A DNA stretch of 64,000 nucleotides from Kineothrix sp. MB12-C1. GTDB lineage: Bacteria; Bacillota; Clostridia; Lachnospirales; Lachnospiraceae. The translations under genes were made by a program, and so were the position numbers. The notes below the pieces were generated by a model that was not told the DNA's origin, did no database searches, and worked only from the letters and a program-made list of their open reading frames with translations. Position 1 is the stretch's first letter; the number at the start of each line of letters is the position of its first letter. Shown here piece by piece: positions 53,635 to 62,800 of this stretch. The stretch is from positions 2,232,001 through 2,296,000 of the forward strand of contig NZ_CP132957.1 of assembly GCF_030863805.1 (NCBI RefSeq). Reading direction: 5' to 3'.

Positions 53635-54378
53635 TTACTCTTCGCTTATGTACATATTTGCAAGGATTTCAAGAAAGACTAACATAATCGCATGTTCGTT
53701 CAGCATATTTCCGTTTATTTGCTGGGGAGAAGGCAGTACGATAGTATGGTCAACGTATTTCCTGTTAAGTGCATTCGGATTGCAGGTGATTAGGTAGGAT
53801 TGAAATCCAATGCTTTTATTATCCTTCAAAAAGCTGGTAGTATAACCTCTGCTGCCGCTGGCAGAGAAATTGATAACGAGACTGTCGGAGGTTAAAATAT
53901 ATGCGGAACGGTTAATAGTAATTTCATCGGAACTAATCATAACGATTTTGCCGTAATTTTGAAAAATATTGCGGAAATATTGAGCGGGCAACACGGAAGT
54001 AAAGAGGCCGAAGGTCTGTATAATATCCGCTTTTTTAATAGCGTTGACTAAGTTCTTTATCCTATTTTGATCTATATCATTTATAGCTCGCAGTGCATCC
54101 ATGTAATTTCCCGTTATGTGGGCAATCATTCCAATATCCTGCGTATGTGCGGTGGGAGAGTTATGCAGATATTTTATCATGTCATAGCGGAATTCGCTGT
54201 ATCCTTTATATCCGAGCCGTTGGCAGAAGCGCAGTACGGCAGACTTTGAAGAGCCGGATATCTCAGCAACCTTAACAATGGTGTGCTTTTCAATTAAGAA
54301 GGGGCTATTGATAATTAATTCGTATATCTTTTTCTCTGATTTGGTATAGGAATCCACATTGGGCTGGATTCTTTGCAT
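53635..54378 (-). CDS. RpiR/MurR-family regulator
   Basis: 247 aa. N-terminal helix-turn-helix (LIEKHTIVKVAEISGSSKSAVLRFCQRLGYKGYSEFR; residues ~32-68) and a C-terminal SIS domain (VINFSASGSRGYT, SYLITCNPNAL, IVLPSP) that binds phosphosugars. AGGAGG before ATG. It stands alone, convergent with the SorC cluster and upstream of no obvious target on the same strand except the LysM gene behind a terminator. Confidence 0.88.
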   Translation of the reverse strand: MQRIQPNVDSYTKSEKKIYELIINSPFLIEKHTIVKVAEISGSSKSAVLRFCQRLGYKGYSEFRYDMIKYLHNSPTAHTQDIGMIAHITGNYMDALRAINDIDQNRIKNLVNAIKKADIIQTFGLFTSVLPAQYFRNIFQNYGKIVMISSDEITINRSAYILTSDSLVINFSASGSRGYTTSFLKDNKSIGFQSYLITCNPNALNRKYVDHTIVLPSPQQINGNMLNEHAIMLVFLEILANMYISEE

Positions 54379-54658
54379 GATACCTCCTGATTTATATCGT
54401 ATGAAGCGAATTTTGCACTCTGATACCGAACATTCGAAATCCTCCCTATTCCGGCTGCTTTCTCATGTCTTGCAGGTCTCAAAGTCATATTTTTTTATGT
54501 GAGTATGAAACATATACTCCAAGGAACGGATGGAAGAATATTTGGAGAATTCCAATGGATAACTATTTATAGAAATACCATTTACGCTGAACTTACTCCG
54601 GAAGGGAAGCATGGGGTTATATCCAACTTAAAACTTTATAAAGCAGAAAAATGAGAAG
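54379..54658. other. Gap with one possible 49-aa frame
   Basis: A plus-strand frame from ATG 54505 to stop 54654 (GRIFGEFQWITIYRNTIYAE in its middle) looks more protein-like than random, but has no ribosome site and no recognised relatives. It may be a gene fragment. Otherwise nothing is seen here. Confidence 0.35.
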
Positions 54659-54659
54659 A

Positions 54660-54701
54660 GGTTCTGAACTATGATTTATTTCATGATTCAGAGCCTTTCT
54701 T
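54660..54701. terminator. Hairpin downstream of the LysM/GH18 gene
   Basis: GGTTCTGAACTATGA pairs with TCATGATTCAGAGCC (54681-54695) apart from two mismatches; TTTCTT follows on the plus strand. About 100 bp past the minus-strand gene end. Confidence 0.5.
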
Positions 54702-54800
54702 AATGGAAATCATTATATATTTTATGGGACTTATTTATTTAATTTCGACAGTACAGCATTTAAATTTCTTCTATAATTTTCAGAATTTCATTGGTGGTTT

Positions 54801-56105
54801 CTACTCATGATTACTTATCCCCTCAAGTTTCTCTATATAATATTGAGTATTTATAATAAGCCATAGTTGAGCATCGAATCTCATAATAGTCCAAAAGGAT
54901 AAGCCCTGTAGATTATATTCTGCTGCCAGCCTGGCATGTGCATCGAAGCTTCTCGCATCTTTGAACCAAATGATATGCAGAGTTCCATTATTATCTGTAT
55001 AATAAAAATAAGGCGATTGTGCCGCTTCGTTAAAATGTATCGGTATATTGTTAGTCGCTGCAATTTGTACTGCATTATTATTGGATATTATGATAGCCCC
55101 TGTTGCACCGGGAACATGGGGAAGTGTCCAATCATAACCTTGTGTGGTAAGTCCCAGAAAAATTTTTTCAGAGGGCATAATAGTAACCATGTAATCTAAC
55201 AATTCTGTTAAGACATTAAAAGAATAAATTGAGATTGGGTAGCTGTACATCCTTGCCCAATCATAAGAAGCCAATATAATTCCATCTGCGTATTGTGATA
55301 ATTTTGAATAATCTATTTTTTCGAAGTACACGATAGGCGCGTTATAATTTATAATAGGTGTTATGCTAATAACTATTCTATAACCTTCTGAATGAAATAT
55401 CTCAGAAGCTCTTTTCAAGTATTCGGCCAGGATGTTTATATTATCATAGGTGATGTTACTGATATATACATTAATGCCATAATAACCTTTCGTTTTCACT
55501 ATTTCAAGAGCATTACGAATAAGGCGATCCTGTACAGAAGGATTATTTAAAATATTGTAGGAAACTTCACTGTTGGCTATTCCTTCTTCCGTAATTGCGG
55601 AAACAAGCATCATGGGTGCGACACCGTAAGCTTTGGCCAACTGAATAATTTCCGTGTCGTCATCATTAGTGATAATTTCCCCTTCACTTGTAGCTCTATA
55701 ATTGAAAATAGTCAGATAAGATAAATAAGGAAGCGTTTTCATCAAAACGGATTTATCTATATAAGGAAAAGCATAACCACTTGTGGCAATTGTTTGTGTT
55801 CGATTTGTTTGATAACTTATGACGATAGTTTCACCGGGATATATAAATTCTCTATCTGAAAGATAGGGATTATTTCTTAATAAATCCATTGTTGAAACCC
55901 CGTATTGTTCTGCAATGCTCACTAATGTGTCGCCGGGCTTAACAGTGTGAAGTGTTTCCGGTTGAACAATCACAATGGTTTGTCCTATTGCTAAATTATC
56001 GGGGTTAGTAATTCCATTTTCCAATATTAATCTGTCAACGGAGGTTTCGTAGTATTCTGCTATTGAATAGATAGTTTCACCGGCTTGAACAACGTGTATA
56101 ATCAT
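54801..56105 (-). CDS. LysM-GH18 protein of the spore-coat/germination type
   Basis: 434 aa. Two LysM domains (~1-48, VVQAGETIYSIAEYYETS; ~52-97, TVKPGDTLVSIAEQYGVS) bind peptidoglycan; a GH18 barrel follows (~110-425), as in SleL/YaaH cortex-lytic enzymes. The strand that normally ends in DGxDxDxE reads YGINVYIS, so the catalytic Glu and its Asp partners are missing and hydrolysis by the usual mechanism is unlikely. No signal peptide, as is common for spore-coat members. Single-gene unit. Confidence 0.85.
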   Translation of the reverse strand: MIIHVVQAGETIYSIAEYYETSVDRLILENGITNPDNLAIGQTIVIVQPETLHTVKPGDTLVSIAEQYGVSTMDLLRNNPYLSDREFIYPGETIVISYQTNRTQTIATSGYAFPYIDKSVLMKTLPYLSYLTIFNYRATSEGEIITNDDDTEIIQLAKAYGVAPMMLVSAITEEGIANSEVSYNILNNPSVQDRLIRNALEIVKTKGYYGINVYISNITYDNINILAEYLKRASEIFHSEGYRIVISITPIINYNAPIVYFEKIDYSKLSQYADGIILASYDWARMYSYPISIYSFNVLTELLDYMVTIMPSEKIFLGLTTQGYDWTLPHVPGATGAIIISNNNAVQIAATNNIPIHFNEAAQSPYFYYTDNNGTLHIIWFKDARSFDAHARLAAEYNLQGLSFWTIMRFDAQLWLIINTQYYIEKLEGISNHE

Positions 56106-56289
56106 AATTAACTCTCAAAGGTTCTTATTAACTGTATTATATGCTATTTGTACTTATTCGTGACATTATGGTATGTATATTAGTGTAATTAAAAAAAACC
56201 AATAGGTATAAAATAAAAATTAAGAAAATATTAACATAATCTGACCTTGTAGCTCACATCAGAACTTGTTATGATTTAATTGGGGTTTT

Positions 56290-57369
56290 ATGTATGTAAA
56301 ATTAAGAAACGAAATGTATATGCAGTTTAAAGCTAAAGCTACAGGTTGCAAGAAAGGTATAGGTATTAGGGTGAGTAGGAGTGAAAATGGGCAGGTTCTC
56401 AGTAAACAGGCTACGAATTGGTTTCGTGGGATTGCCGCGATTATGATAGTATTATCCCATTATGCGGAATGGTGGACATGGTTTACACCTACAGAGGGGA
56501 ATGCAGAAGTGATTCGCCTTGCGATATCTAAGCTTGGTCCTTATGGTGTGAGTATCTTTTTCTTGTTTTCCGGATATGCGATGGTGAAGTCTCTGGGGCA
56601 GGAGAGAATGTATCCGGAATTCATATGGAAAAGAATAAAAAATGTATATCTTCCATATTTCATTATCGTAGGAATTATTGAATTGCTTTCGGGAGGATTT
56701 TCCTCTGTGCAGGATTTCTGGAGCTTTGCCAGCGGTTATGATTATTGGTATATGTTTGTTCTTTTTATTCTTTATATTGGTTTTATTGCTATATGGACAA
56801 TTTTAGGAGGGAGAGGGCTTAGAGTGGGCACATTTGTGGTGTTTACCTGGTTGATCTCTTATATGTTATATAGTAAAGGAATGCAGGATTTCTGGTTTAT
56901 ATCGAACATCGCTTTTGCTATTGGCGTTACAGTAGGGGAATATGAAGAGAACGCGAAGGGGTTCATTGAGCGTGCAGGTATTTTCACACTCATTGTTCTG
57001 GCGATGGGAATGGTTTTTGTCGTTTATACCGGATTATTTCCTAAGACCGGAGTGGAAACAGGTGTTGATGAATGGAAGTTATGGAAAGAAGTCGGTGCTG
57101 CAGCGATATGGGCGATTCTTATCCTAATAATAGCGTCCAAATGGCGTATATATAACAAAGGGATTATGGCACTCGGAAGAAGTTCTCTCTATGTTTATTT
57201 GACGCACACCTATATTTTTATGAGATGCGTTAATAACTTTAATTTCAGTTTTGCAGCGCGCTTTCTTATCAGTGCTATCATTACAGTCGCGGTTTCTCTT
57301 ATATGTAATCGGTTGATGATACGTTTATTTCATTCACCATTTCGCAGGGAGGAGAGCCCGAGTGTATAA
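56290..57369 (+). CDS. Acyltransferase-3 family membrane protein
   Basis: 359 aa; the first ~40 residues are cytoplasmic and the exact start is uncertain (a second ATG at 56317). About ten hydrophobic helices. WFRGIAAIMIVLSHYAEWW carries the conserved Arg and His of the family, and GVSIFFLFSGYAMVKS and YVYLTHTYIF are typical. Members transfer acyl groups to extracellular polysaccharides or peptidoglycan. Substrate unknown. Confidence 0.85.
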   Translation: MYVKLRNEMYMQFKAKATGCKKGIGIRVSRSENGQVLSKQATNWFRGIAAIMIVLSHYAEWWTWFTPTEGNAEVIRLAISKLGPYGVSIFFLFSGYAMVKSLGQERMYPEFIWKRIKNVYLPYFIIVGIIELLSGGFSSVQDFWSFASGYDYWYMFVLFILYIGFIAIWTILGGRGLRVGTFVVFTWLISYMLYSKGMQDFWFISNIAFAIGVTVGEYEENAKGFIERAGIFTLIVLAMGMVFVVYTGLFPKTGVETGVDEWKLWKEVGAAAIWAILILIIASKWRIYNKGIMALGRSSLYVYLTHTYIFMRCVNNFNFSFAARFLISAIITVAVSLICNRLMIRLFHSPFRREESPSV

Positions 57370-57446
57370 GAAGTGCATAGGAAAAGAAATGCTTTAACCT
57401 TTACATATCGGTCTGTCTTTACAAATATATCGTAGGAGGAAAAGAG

Positions 57447-58269
57447 ATGAGAGTTTTATTTATCGGAGGAACCGGCACAATTAGTACGGCAATCTCCAAA
57501 CAGTTGTTGGAGGAAGGTCACGAGTTATATCTAATTAATAGAGGGAACAGAATGGATGTATTACCGGAAGGTGTTCATTCCATCATTACTGACATTGAGG
57601 ATGAAGAGAAAGTTAAGGAATAAGATAGAGGGTGAAGAGTATCTGATGAAACTCTATAGAGAGAATGGTTTCCCGGTTACTATTGTAAGACCTAGCTATA
57701 CTTATGATGAGCGCTCAGTGCCGCTGGGTGTGCATGGAGAGAAGGGAAGCTATCAGGTAGTGAAGAGAATGTTGGAAGGGAAGCCGGTCATCATCCACGG
57801 GGATGGTACTTCGCTTTGGACAATGACTCATAACAGTGATTTTGCAAGAGGTTTTATCGGGCTTATGGGTAATCTGCATGCCATTGGAGAATCTGTGCAG
57901 ATAACGAGTGATGAGAGCCTGACATGGAATCAAATATATGAAGCCATCGCGAAGGCGCTAGGCGTTCCGTTAATTGCTATCCATGTAGCATCCCAGTTCC
58001 TGGATGCCAGCAGCGATTACGATTTCAGAGGCAGTTTGATTGGAGATAAGGCTAATAGTGTAGTTTTTGATAATCAGAAGTTGAAAAGGCTTGTGCCCGG
58101 GTTCAGCGCGAAGATAAGATATGATCAGGGAGTTCGGGAATCGATTGACTTTATCCTATCTCACCCTGAATATCAGAAAGAAGATCCGGAATTCGATGCA
58201 TGGTGTGATGCAGTAGTAGAAGCAGTAACAGAAGCTGCCGATAAGGTGAGGAATTCCTTGAAGAAATAA
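57447..58269 (+). pseudogene. NAD-dependent epimerase/dehydratase, internally deleted
   Basis: The first part (57447-57623) reads MRVLFIGGTGTISTAISKQL, a Rossmann start, to residue 58 and then stops (TAA at 57621-57623). Coding resumes in a different frame (NKIEGEEYLMKLYRENGFPV... from about 57616) and continues to a proper stop at 58269 (VRPSYTYDERSVPLG, HGDGTSLWTMTH, TWNQIYEAIAKAL). Intact relatives are ~330 aa, so roughly 90 residues including the catalytic YxxxK region are gone. The AGGAGG site and both ends are preserved, so decay looks recent. Confidence 0.85.
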
Positions 58270-58278
58270 TAGGTAAGA

Positions 58279-58306
58279 GGTAACTGAGAGGGTACTGAAC
58301 AGTTAC
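58279..58306. repeat. GTAACTG...AGTTAC hairpin repeat, copy 3
   Basis: GGTAACTGAGAGGG then TACTGAACAGTTAC, between the epimerase pseudogene and the AraC regulator. Core also at 38716-38741; inverted at 62182-62210. Confidence 0.65.
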
Positions 58307-58325
58307 GATAAGAGGGCTTAAGGAA

Positions 58326-59228
58326 ATGGAGAAAGCGTATAAATTAGAATTTGCCGGAGAGAAGATGGGTGGGCTGTATGTGAATTGCTGCGGCTGTTCG
58401 AAGACAGAACCTCTCCATAGCTTTGGGCCGGCGCTGAAGCCGCATTATTTAATTCACTATATTTTAAGCGGAAAGGGAAAACTGTCCATTGGTGACTCGG
58501 TTTATCCTTTAGAGGCTGGATATGGTTTTTTAATTACGCCGGAAGAATTGACCTTCTACCAATCCGACGAAGAGAACCCATGGACCTATGTGTGGGTAGG
58601 TTTTAGCGGGTCCAGTGCGGAGGAATATGTAAGGACAATTGGTCTGTCCGCTTCGCATCCGGTCTTTAAGTCGGAACGTTCACAGGAACTGTACCAGACC
58701 GTGAAGGATATGATGGAGCACAATACTTATGGACTGGCTGATGGCCTTCGCAGAAACGGACAGCTTGGCATCTTTTTGTCCATCATAGCTGAGGGTGTTC
58801 CGATCGTGGAGAAGAATGAAAGTGACCGGGCTAATACTTATGTGAGGAAGGCAGTTGAATTTATTCAAGGGAATTATTGCAATCCTATTAAGGTAACAGA
58901 TGTGGCAGATTATGTATGCATCAATAGAAGTTACTTATATACCCTTTTTCAGAACTCCCTCGGGATGTCTCCGCAGCAGTTTCTTATGACCTTCCGAATT
59001 ACAAAAGCGACGGAACTTCTACAACTCACTACCCTATCGGTGGAGAGTGTGGCGCTCTCCTGCGGTTATCAGGACCCTATTGTCTTCACCAAAGCATTTA
59101 GACAGATGAAGAAGATGTCGCCATCCGCTTACCGGAAAGATATTGTGAAGGGTGAAACGAGAAGAAACAAAGAACATCTGAAACAAGTAGAAGAATTCAT
59201 TAATCAAATCAAACGGATAGAAAATTAA
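58326..59228 (+). CDS. AraC-family regulator with cupin domain
   Basis: 300 aa with AAGGAA before ATG. N-terminal cupin sensor (~20-110; KPHYLIHYILSGKGKLSIGD, PLEAGYGFLITPEE, WTYVWVGFSG) as in MsmR/AraC sugar regulators; C-terminal double helix-turn-helix (~195-290; KVTDVADYVCINRSYLYTLF, SVESVALSCGYQDPIVFTKAF). Just upstream of galK in the same direction, it is a good candidate activator of galactose genes. Confidence 0.9.
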   Translation: MEKAYKLEFAGEKMGGLYVNCCGCSKTEPLHSFGPALKPHYLIHYILSGKGKLSIGDSVYPLEAGYGFLITPEELTFYQSDEENPWTYVWVGFSGSSAEEYVRTIGLSASHPVFKSERSQELYQTVKDMMEHNTYGLADGLRRNGQLGIFLSIIAEGVPIVEKNESDRANTYVRKAVEFIQGNYCNPIKVTDVADYVCINRSYLYTLFQNSLGMSPQQFLMTFRITKATELLQLTTLSVESVALSCGYQDPIVFTKAFRQMKKMSPSAYRKDIVKGETRRNKEHLKQVEEFINQIKRIEN

Positions 59229-59350
59229 GCTGAACATTTACAAATAGTTAACATTTAAACAGGTAATTGCAACAAAGCATCATAGAATTTATGGCTCGTA
59301 TTATTATAATTCTAAGTAACAGGCAATATAGAATAGTAAACATATATGTG

Positions 59351-59400
59351 TAATTATTCAGCAGGTCTACGCATTTATTGCGCTGACCGTAAGAATACAT
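59351..59400. repeat. 50-bp hairpin repeat, copy B (galK leader)
   Basis: 45/50 match to 20874-20923. The hairpin core GGTC...GACC ends about 5-15 nt before the galK ribosome site, so it would be part of the leader RNA. Confidence 0.85.
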
Positions 59401-59415
59401 AGGGAAGGGAAAGAG

Positions 59416-60597
59416 ATGGGTACGGGTGAAGCTATGAAAGAAATAATACTGAAAAAATTTGAGGAAGTATTCGGAGATACGAATGGGACAAAGGCTTATT
59501 TTGCGCCCGGCCGTGTGAATATGATTGGAGAACATACGGATTACAATGGCGGTCATGTATTTCCTTGTGCACTTACGATTGGTACATATGCGGTAGCAAG
59601 AAAGAGAAATGATAATAGACTTCGTTTCTATTCCATGAATTTCGAGCATTTAGGAATAATGGAATCCAGTATAGAAAATTTGAATCCTGAAAAAGAAGCA
59701 GATTGGACGAATTATCCGAAGGGGGTTATGTGGGCTTTTGAGCAAAAGGGCTACGAGATTCCCTATGGTATGGACTTACTATTAAATGGAAATATACCTA
59801 ACGGTTCAGGTCTGTCCTCTTCTGCATCGGTGGAGGTATTGACCGGATTTATTTTAAGGGATTTCTATGGATTTGATGTGACGAATCAGGATTTGGCACT
59901 GATAGGGCAGTATGCGGAGAATAATTTTAATGGGGTGAATTGCGGTATTATGGATCAATTTGCCATTGCTATGGGAAAGGAATCACATGCCATTTTCCTG
60001 GATACATCGGATCTTTCCTTTGAGTACGCGCCTATTAAGTTGGAAAATGCTAAGATAGTTATCGCTTGCAGCAATAAAAAGCGTGGGTTAGGAGACTCCA
60101 AATACAACGAAAGAAGAAATGAATGTGAGACAGCTCTTGCTGAGATTCAGAATGCGGTAGGAATTAATGGTTTGGGTGATTTGACAGAAGAGCAGTTTGA
60201 ATTATATAAGTCCATGATTAAGGATGAAGTTCGCGTTAAACGTGCAAAACATGCTGTGTATGAGAACCAGAGGACGATAAAAGCGGTAGAAGCTTTGAAA
60301 AAGAATGATGTGGAACTGTTCGGTAAACTGATGAATGAGTCCCATGTATCTCTTCGCGATGATTATGAAGTGACAGGAATTGAACTGGATACCCTTGCAG
60401 AAGAAGCATGGAAAGTCGATGGTTGTATCGGCTCCCGGATGACCGGTGCCGGCTTCGGGGGCTGTACGGTGAGTATTGTGAAGACAGATGCCATCGATGG
60501 CTTTATAGAAGCAGTAGGGACGGCTTATCAGGAAAAGATAGGATATGCGGCAGATTTTTACGTGGTGGATATCGGAGACGGTCCTTCTGTCTTATGA
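59416..60597 (+). CDS. galK: Galactokinase
   Basis: 393 aa from the ATG after AAGGGAAAG; a second ATG at 59434 fits the usual N-terminus equally. GHMP kinase: signature APGRVNMIGEHTDYNGGHVF (galactose binding), GNIPNGSGLSSSASVEV (ATP loop) and MTGAGFGGCTVSIV near the end; MDQFAIAMG holds the catalytic Asp. It phosphorylates galactose to galactose-1-phosphate in the Leloir pathway, for the GalT encoded 25 bp later. The ChvE/GguAB importer in this window could supply the sugar. Confidence 0.96.
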   Translation: MGTGEAMKEIILKKFEEVFGDTNGTKAYFAPGRVNMIGEHTDYNGGHVFPCALTIGTYAVARKRNDNRLRFYSMNFEHLGIMESSIENLNPEKEADWTNYPKGVMWAFEQKGYEIPYGMDLLLNGNIPNGSGLSSSASVEVLTGFILRDFYGFDVTNQDLALIGQYAENNFNGVNCGIMDQFAIAMGKESHAIFLDTSDLSFEYAPIKLENAKIVIACSNKKRGLGDSKYNERRNECETALAEIQNAVGINGLGDLTEEQFELYKSMIKDEVRVKRAKHAVYENQRTIKAVEALKKNDVELFGKLMNESHVSLRDDYEVTGIELDTLAEEAWKVDGCIGSRMTGAGFGGCTVSIVKTDAIDGFIEAVGTAYQEKIGYAADFYVVDIGDGPSVL

Positions 60598-60622
60598 AAC
60601 TAACGGATAATCCGAGGAAGGC

Positions 60623-62167
60623 ATGGTTACTAAGATGATACAGCAAGATATTAAAAAGTTAATCTCCTATGGACTGAATACAGGGTTGATTAAAAAAGAA
60701 GATGTAATATATACGATGAATCGCCTACTGGAGTTCTTTCATATGGATAGCTTTGAAGCCGCAGAAGGGGATAATAATTCTTCCCATAATCCTTATAGCG
60801 AGGATGAAGAGGAGAACTTGGAGGTAATTCTTAAGAGTATGATGGACCATGCTTGGCAAACAGGAATTCTACAAGAGGATAGTATTGTATACAGAGATTT
60901 ATTCGATACGAAGATTATGGGACTTCTTACACCACGCCCCAGCGAGGTAATAGGAAGGTTCTGGGAGCTATATAGAGAAAGTCCGAAGAAAGCCACGGAT
61001 TTCTATTATAAGTTTAGCCAGGACACAGATTATATCCGAAGATATAGGATTAAGAAGGATCGAAAGTGGATTGCTCCGACCAAATATGGTGATTTGGATA
61101 TTACGATTAATCTTTCCAAACCGGAGAAAGACCCCAAAGCCATTGCGGCGGCTAGAAATATTAAGTCGAGCGGCTATCCGAAATGCCTTCTTTGCAGGGA
61201 GAATGAAGGATATGCGGGGCATGTGAATCATCCGGCAAGGCAGAATCATAGAATCATACCGATAGAAATCAATGATGCGGACTGGGGCTTCCAGTATTCC
61301 CCTTACGTATATTATAATGAGCATTGCATCGTATTTTGCGGGGAACATGTGCCGATGAAGATCGAACGCTCTACCTTTATTAAGCTGTTCGACTTCGTGA
61401 AGCAGTTCCCGCATTACTTCGTAGGTTCTAATGCAGATCTTCCTATTGTGGGCGGCTCTATTTTAAGCCACGATCATTTCCAGGGAGGTAATTATGAATT
61501 TGCCATGGCGAAGGCCCCTATTGAAAAGACATTCCGGATAGAGGGATTCGAAGATGTGGAGGCAGGAATTGTGAATTGGCCTATGTCCGTAATCCGCATA
61601 TCGGCAGAAGAAAGCGACAGGCTGGTAGCTCTTGCAGATAGGATTCTGGGAAAATGGAGAGAATATACGGACGAATCCGCTTTTATCTTTGCACATACGG
61701 AGGGCGAACCTCATAATACAATTACGCCTATTGCCAGGATGAGGGATGAAAAGTTCGAGTTAGACCTTGTGCTTCGCAATAATATCACTACTGAAGAACA
61801 TCCCTTGGGAGTTTATCATCCTCATGCGAAACTTCACCATATTAAGAAAGAGAATATCGGCCTAATTGAAGTTATGGGATTAGCTGTTCTTCCGGCCAGA
61901 CTGACGGATGAAATGAATGCCTTGGCAGACGCTGTTTTAATGGGTGAGGATATTAGTAAGAATGAAATGCTTGCAAAGCACGAAGATTGGGTAAATGAAT
62001 TTTTACCGGGCTATGAGGCTGCAGACAGGGATACGAAAGAAAAGCTGACGTCAATATTGGAAAAAGAAATTGGCGACGTATTCATGGAGGTGCTCGAGGA
62101 TGCCGGAGTATATAAGCGGACGGAAGAAGGGCAAAATGCCTTCGACCGATTTATGAAGATATTATAA
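60623..62167 (+). CDS. galT: Galactose-1-phosphate uridylyltransferase, class 2
   Basis: 514 aa, the length of the Firmicute class-2 GalT (~500 aa). PKCLLCRENEGYAGHVNHPA, NAHCIVF-type NEHCIVFCGEHVPM, and ILSHDHFQGGNYEFAMA carry conserved Cys/His residues; class 2 lacks the HPH triad context of the E. coli enzyme. It transfers UMP from UDP-glucose to galactose-1-phosphate. GAGGAAGG lies only a few bases before the ATG; the next ATG (60635) is an alternative. No galE is in the window. Confidence 0.95.
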   Translation: MVTKMIQQDIKKLISYGLNTGLIKKEDVIYTMNRLLEFFHMDSFEAAEGDNNSSHNPYSEDEEENLEVILKSMMDHAWQTGILQEDSIVYRDLFDTKIMGLLTPRPSEVIGRFWELYRESPKKATDFYYKFSQDTDYIRRYRIKKDRKWIAPTKYGDLDITINLSKPEKDPKAIAAARNIKSSGYPKCLLCRENEGYAGHVNHPARQNHRIIPIEINDADWGFQYSPYVYYNEHCIVFCGEHVPMKIERSTFIKLFDFVKQFPHYFVGSNADLPIVGGSILSHDHFQGGNYEFAMAKAPIEKTFRIEGFEDVEAGIVNWPMSVIRISAEESDRLVALADRILGKWREYTDESAFIFAHTEGEPHNTITPIARMRDEKFELDLVLRNNITTEEHPLGVYHPHAKLHHIKKENIGLIEVMGLAVLPARLTDEMNALADAVLMGEDISKNEMLAKHEDWVNEFLPGYEAADRDTKEKLTSILEKEIGDVFMEVLEDAGVYKRTEEGQNAFDRFMKIL

Positions 62168-62175
62168 AATATAAG

Positions 62176-62219
62176 AATATTGGTAACTGTTCAGCACCTT
62201 TACAGTTACCAATATTTTT
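62176..62219 (+). terminator. galKT terminator built on the GTAACTG repeat
   Basis: 15-bp perfect stem (AATATTGGTAACTGT / ACAGTTACCAATATT) with an 11-nt loop and TTTATTT tail, 8 bp past galT. Its core 62182-62210 is an inverted copy of the repeat at 58279-58306. Confidence 0.85.
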
Positions 62220-62301
62220 ATTTAAACCGGCGGGAAATTTTTCTGTCGCTTTATTTTTCAAGTTGTCTTCAGGAAGACGGTAGGCTGAATAGTAACGTAT
62301 T

Positions 62302-62652
62302 TTACAGAATGTAGCCTTCAGATAGAACAATGCCTCTCAGAAAGTGCTCAATATGTCGGCGTTGGCTGGAAGAAAGCCTTTGCAGGGCATATATATAGGA
62401 ATCATATCTTTTTATGCTGCGGATATGGTTTGAAAGCAGAATATCAGCAGAATCTCGGTATTCGGATAAATATAAAATATAGTCGGTAGATACTTTGAAG
62501 ATATCGGATAAATTGATAAGCAAATCGGCGCTTGGCACGCTGATTCCGCATTCGATTTTACTTAAGGACGCCTGTGTGGCACCTATGTGATTCGCCAGAA
62601 AATCCTGAGTAAAATGCTGCTCCATCCTTAGTTGTTTAATTCTTGTTTTCAT
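62302..62652 (-). CDS. XRE-family regulator
   Basis: 116 aa with GGGGG before ATG. Helix-turn-helix at residues ~4-60 (RMEQHFTQDFLANHIGATQASLSKIECG), then a helical tail (YALQRLSSSQRRHIEHFLRG). Divergent from the radical SAM gene and convergent with galT. Targets unknown. Confidence 0.87.
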   Translation of the reverse strand: MKTRIKQLRMEQHFTQDFLANHIGATQASLSKIECGISVPSADLLINLSDIFKVSTDYILYLSEYRDSADILLSNHIRSIKRYDSYIYALQRLSSSQRRHIEHFLRGIVLSEGYIL

Positions 62653-62800
62653 TTGTAAAACCCCCTGTGATTATAATAATATATTATATTCGCCAGAAAA
62701 ATCCCTACTTATACGATATTTCATAGGGGTAATATTATTCAAGGTAAACCTATGACATAAAACAAATATATGTGATATACTTTTTTCAGGAGATGATGAC

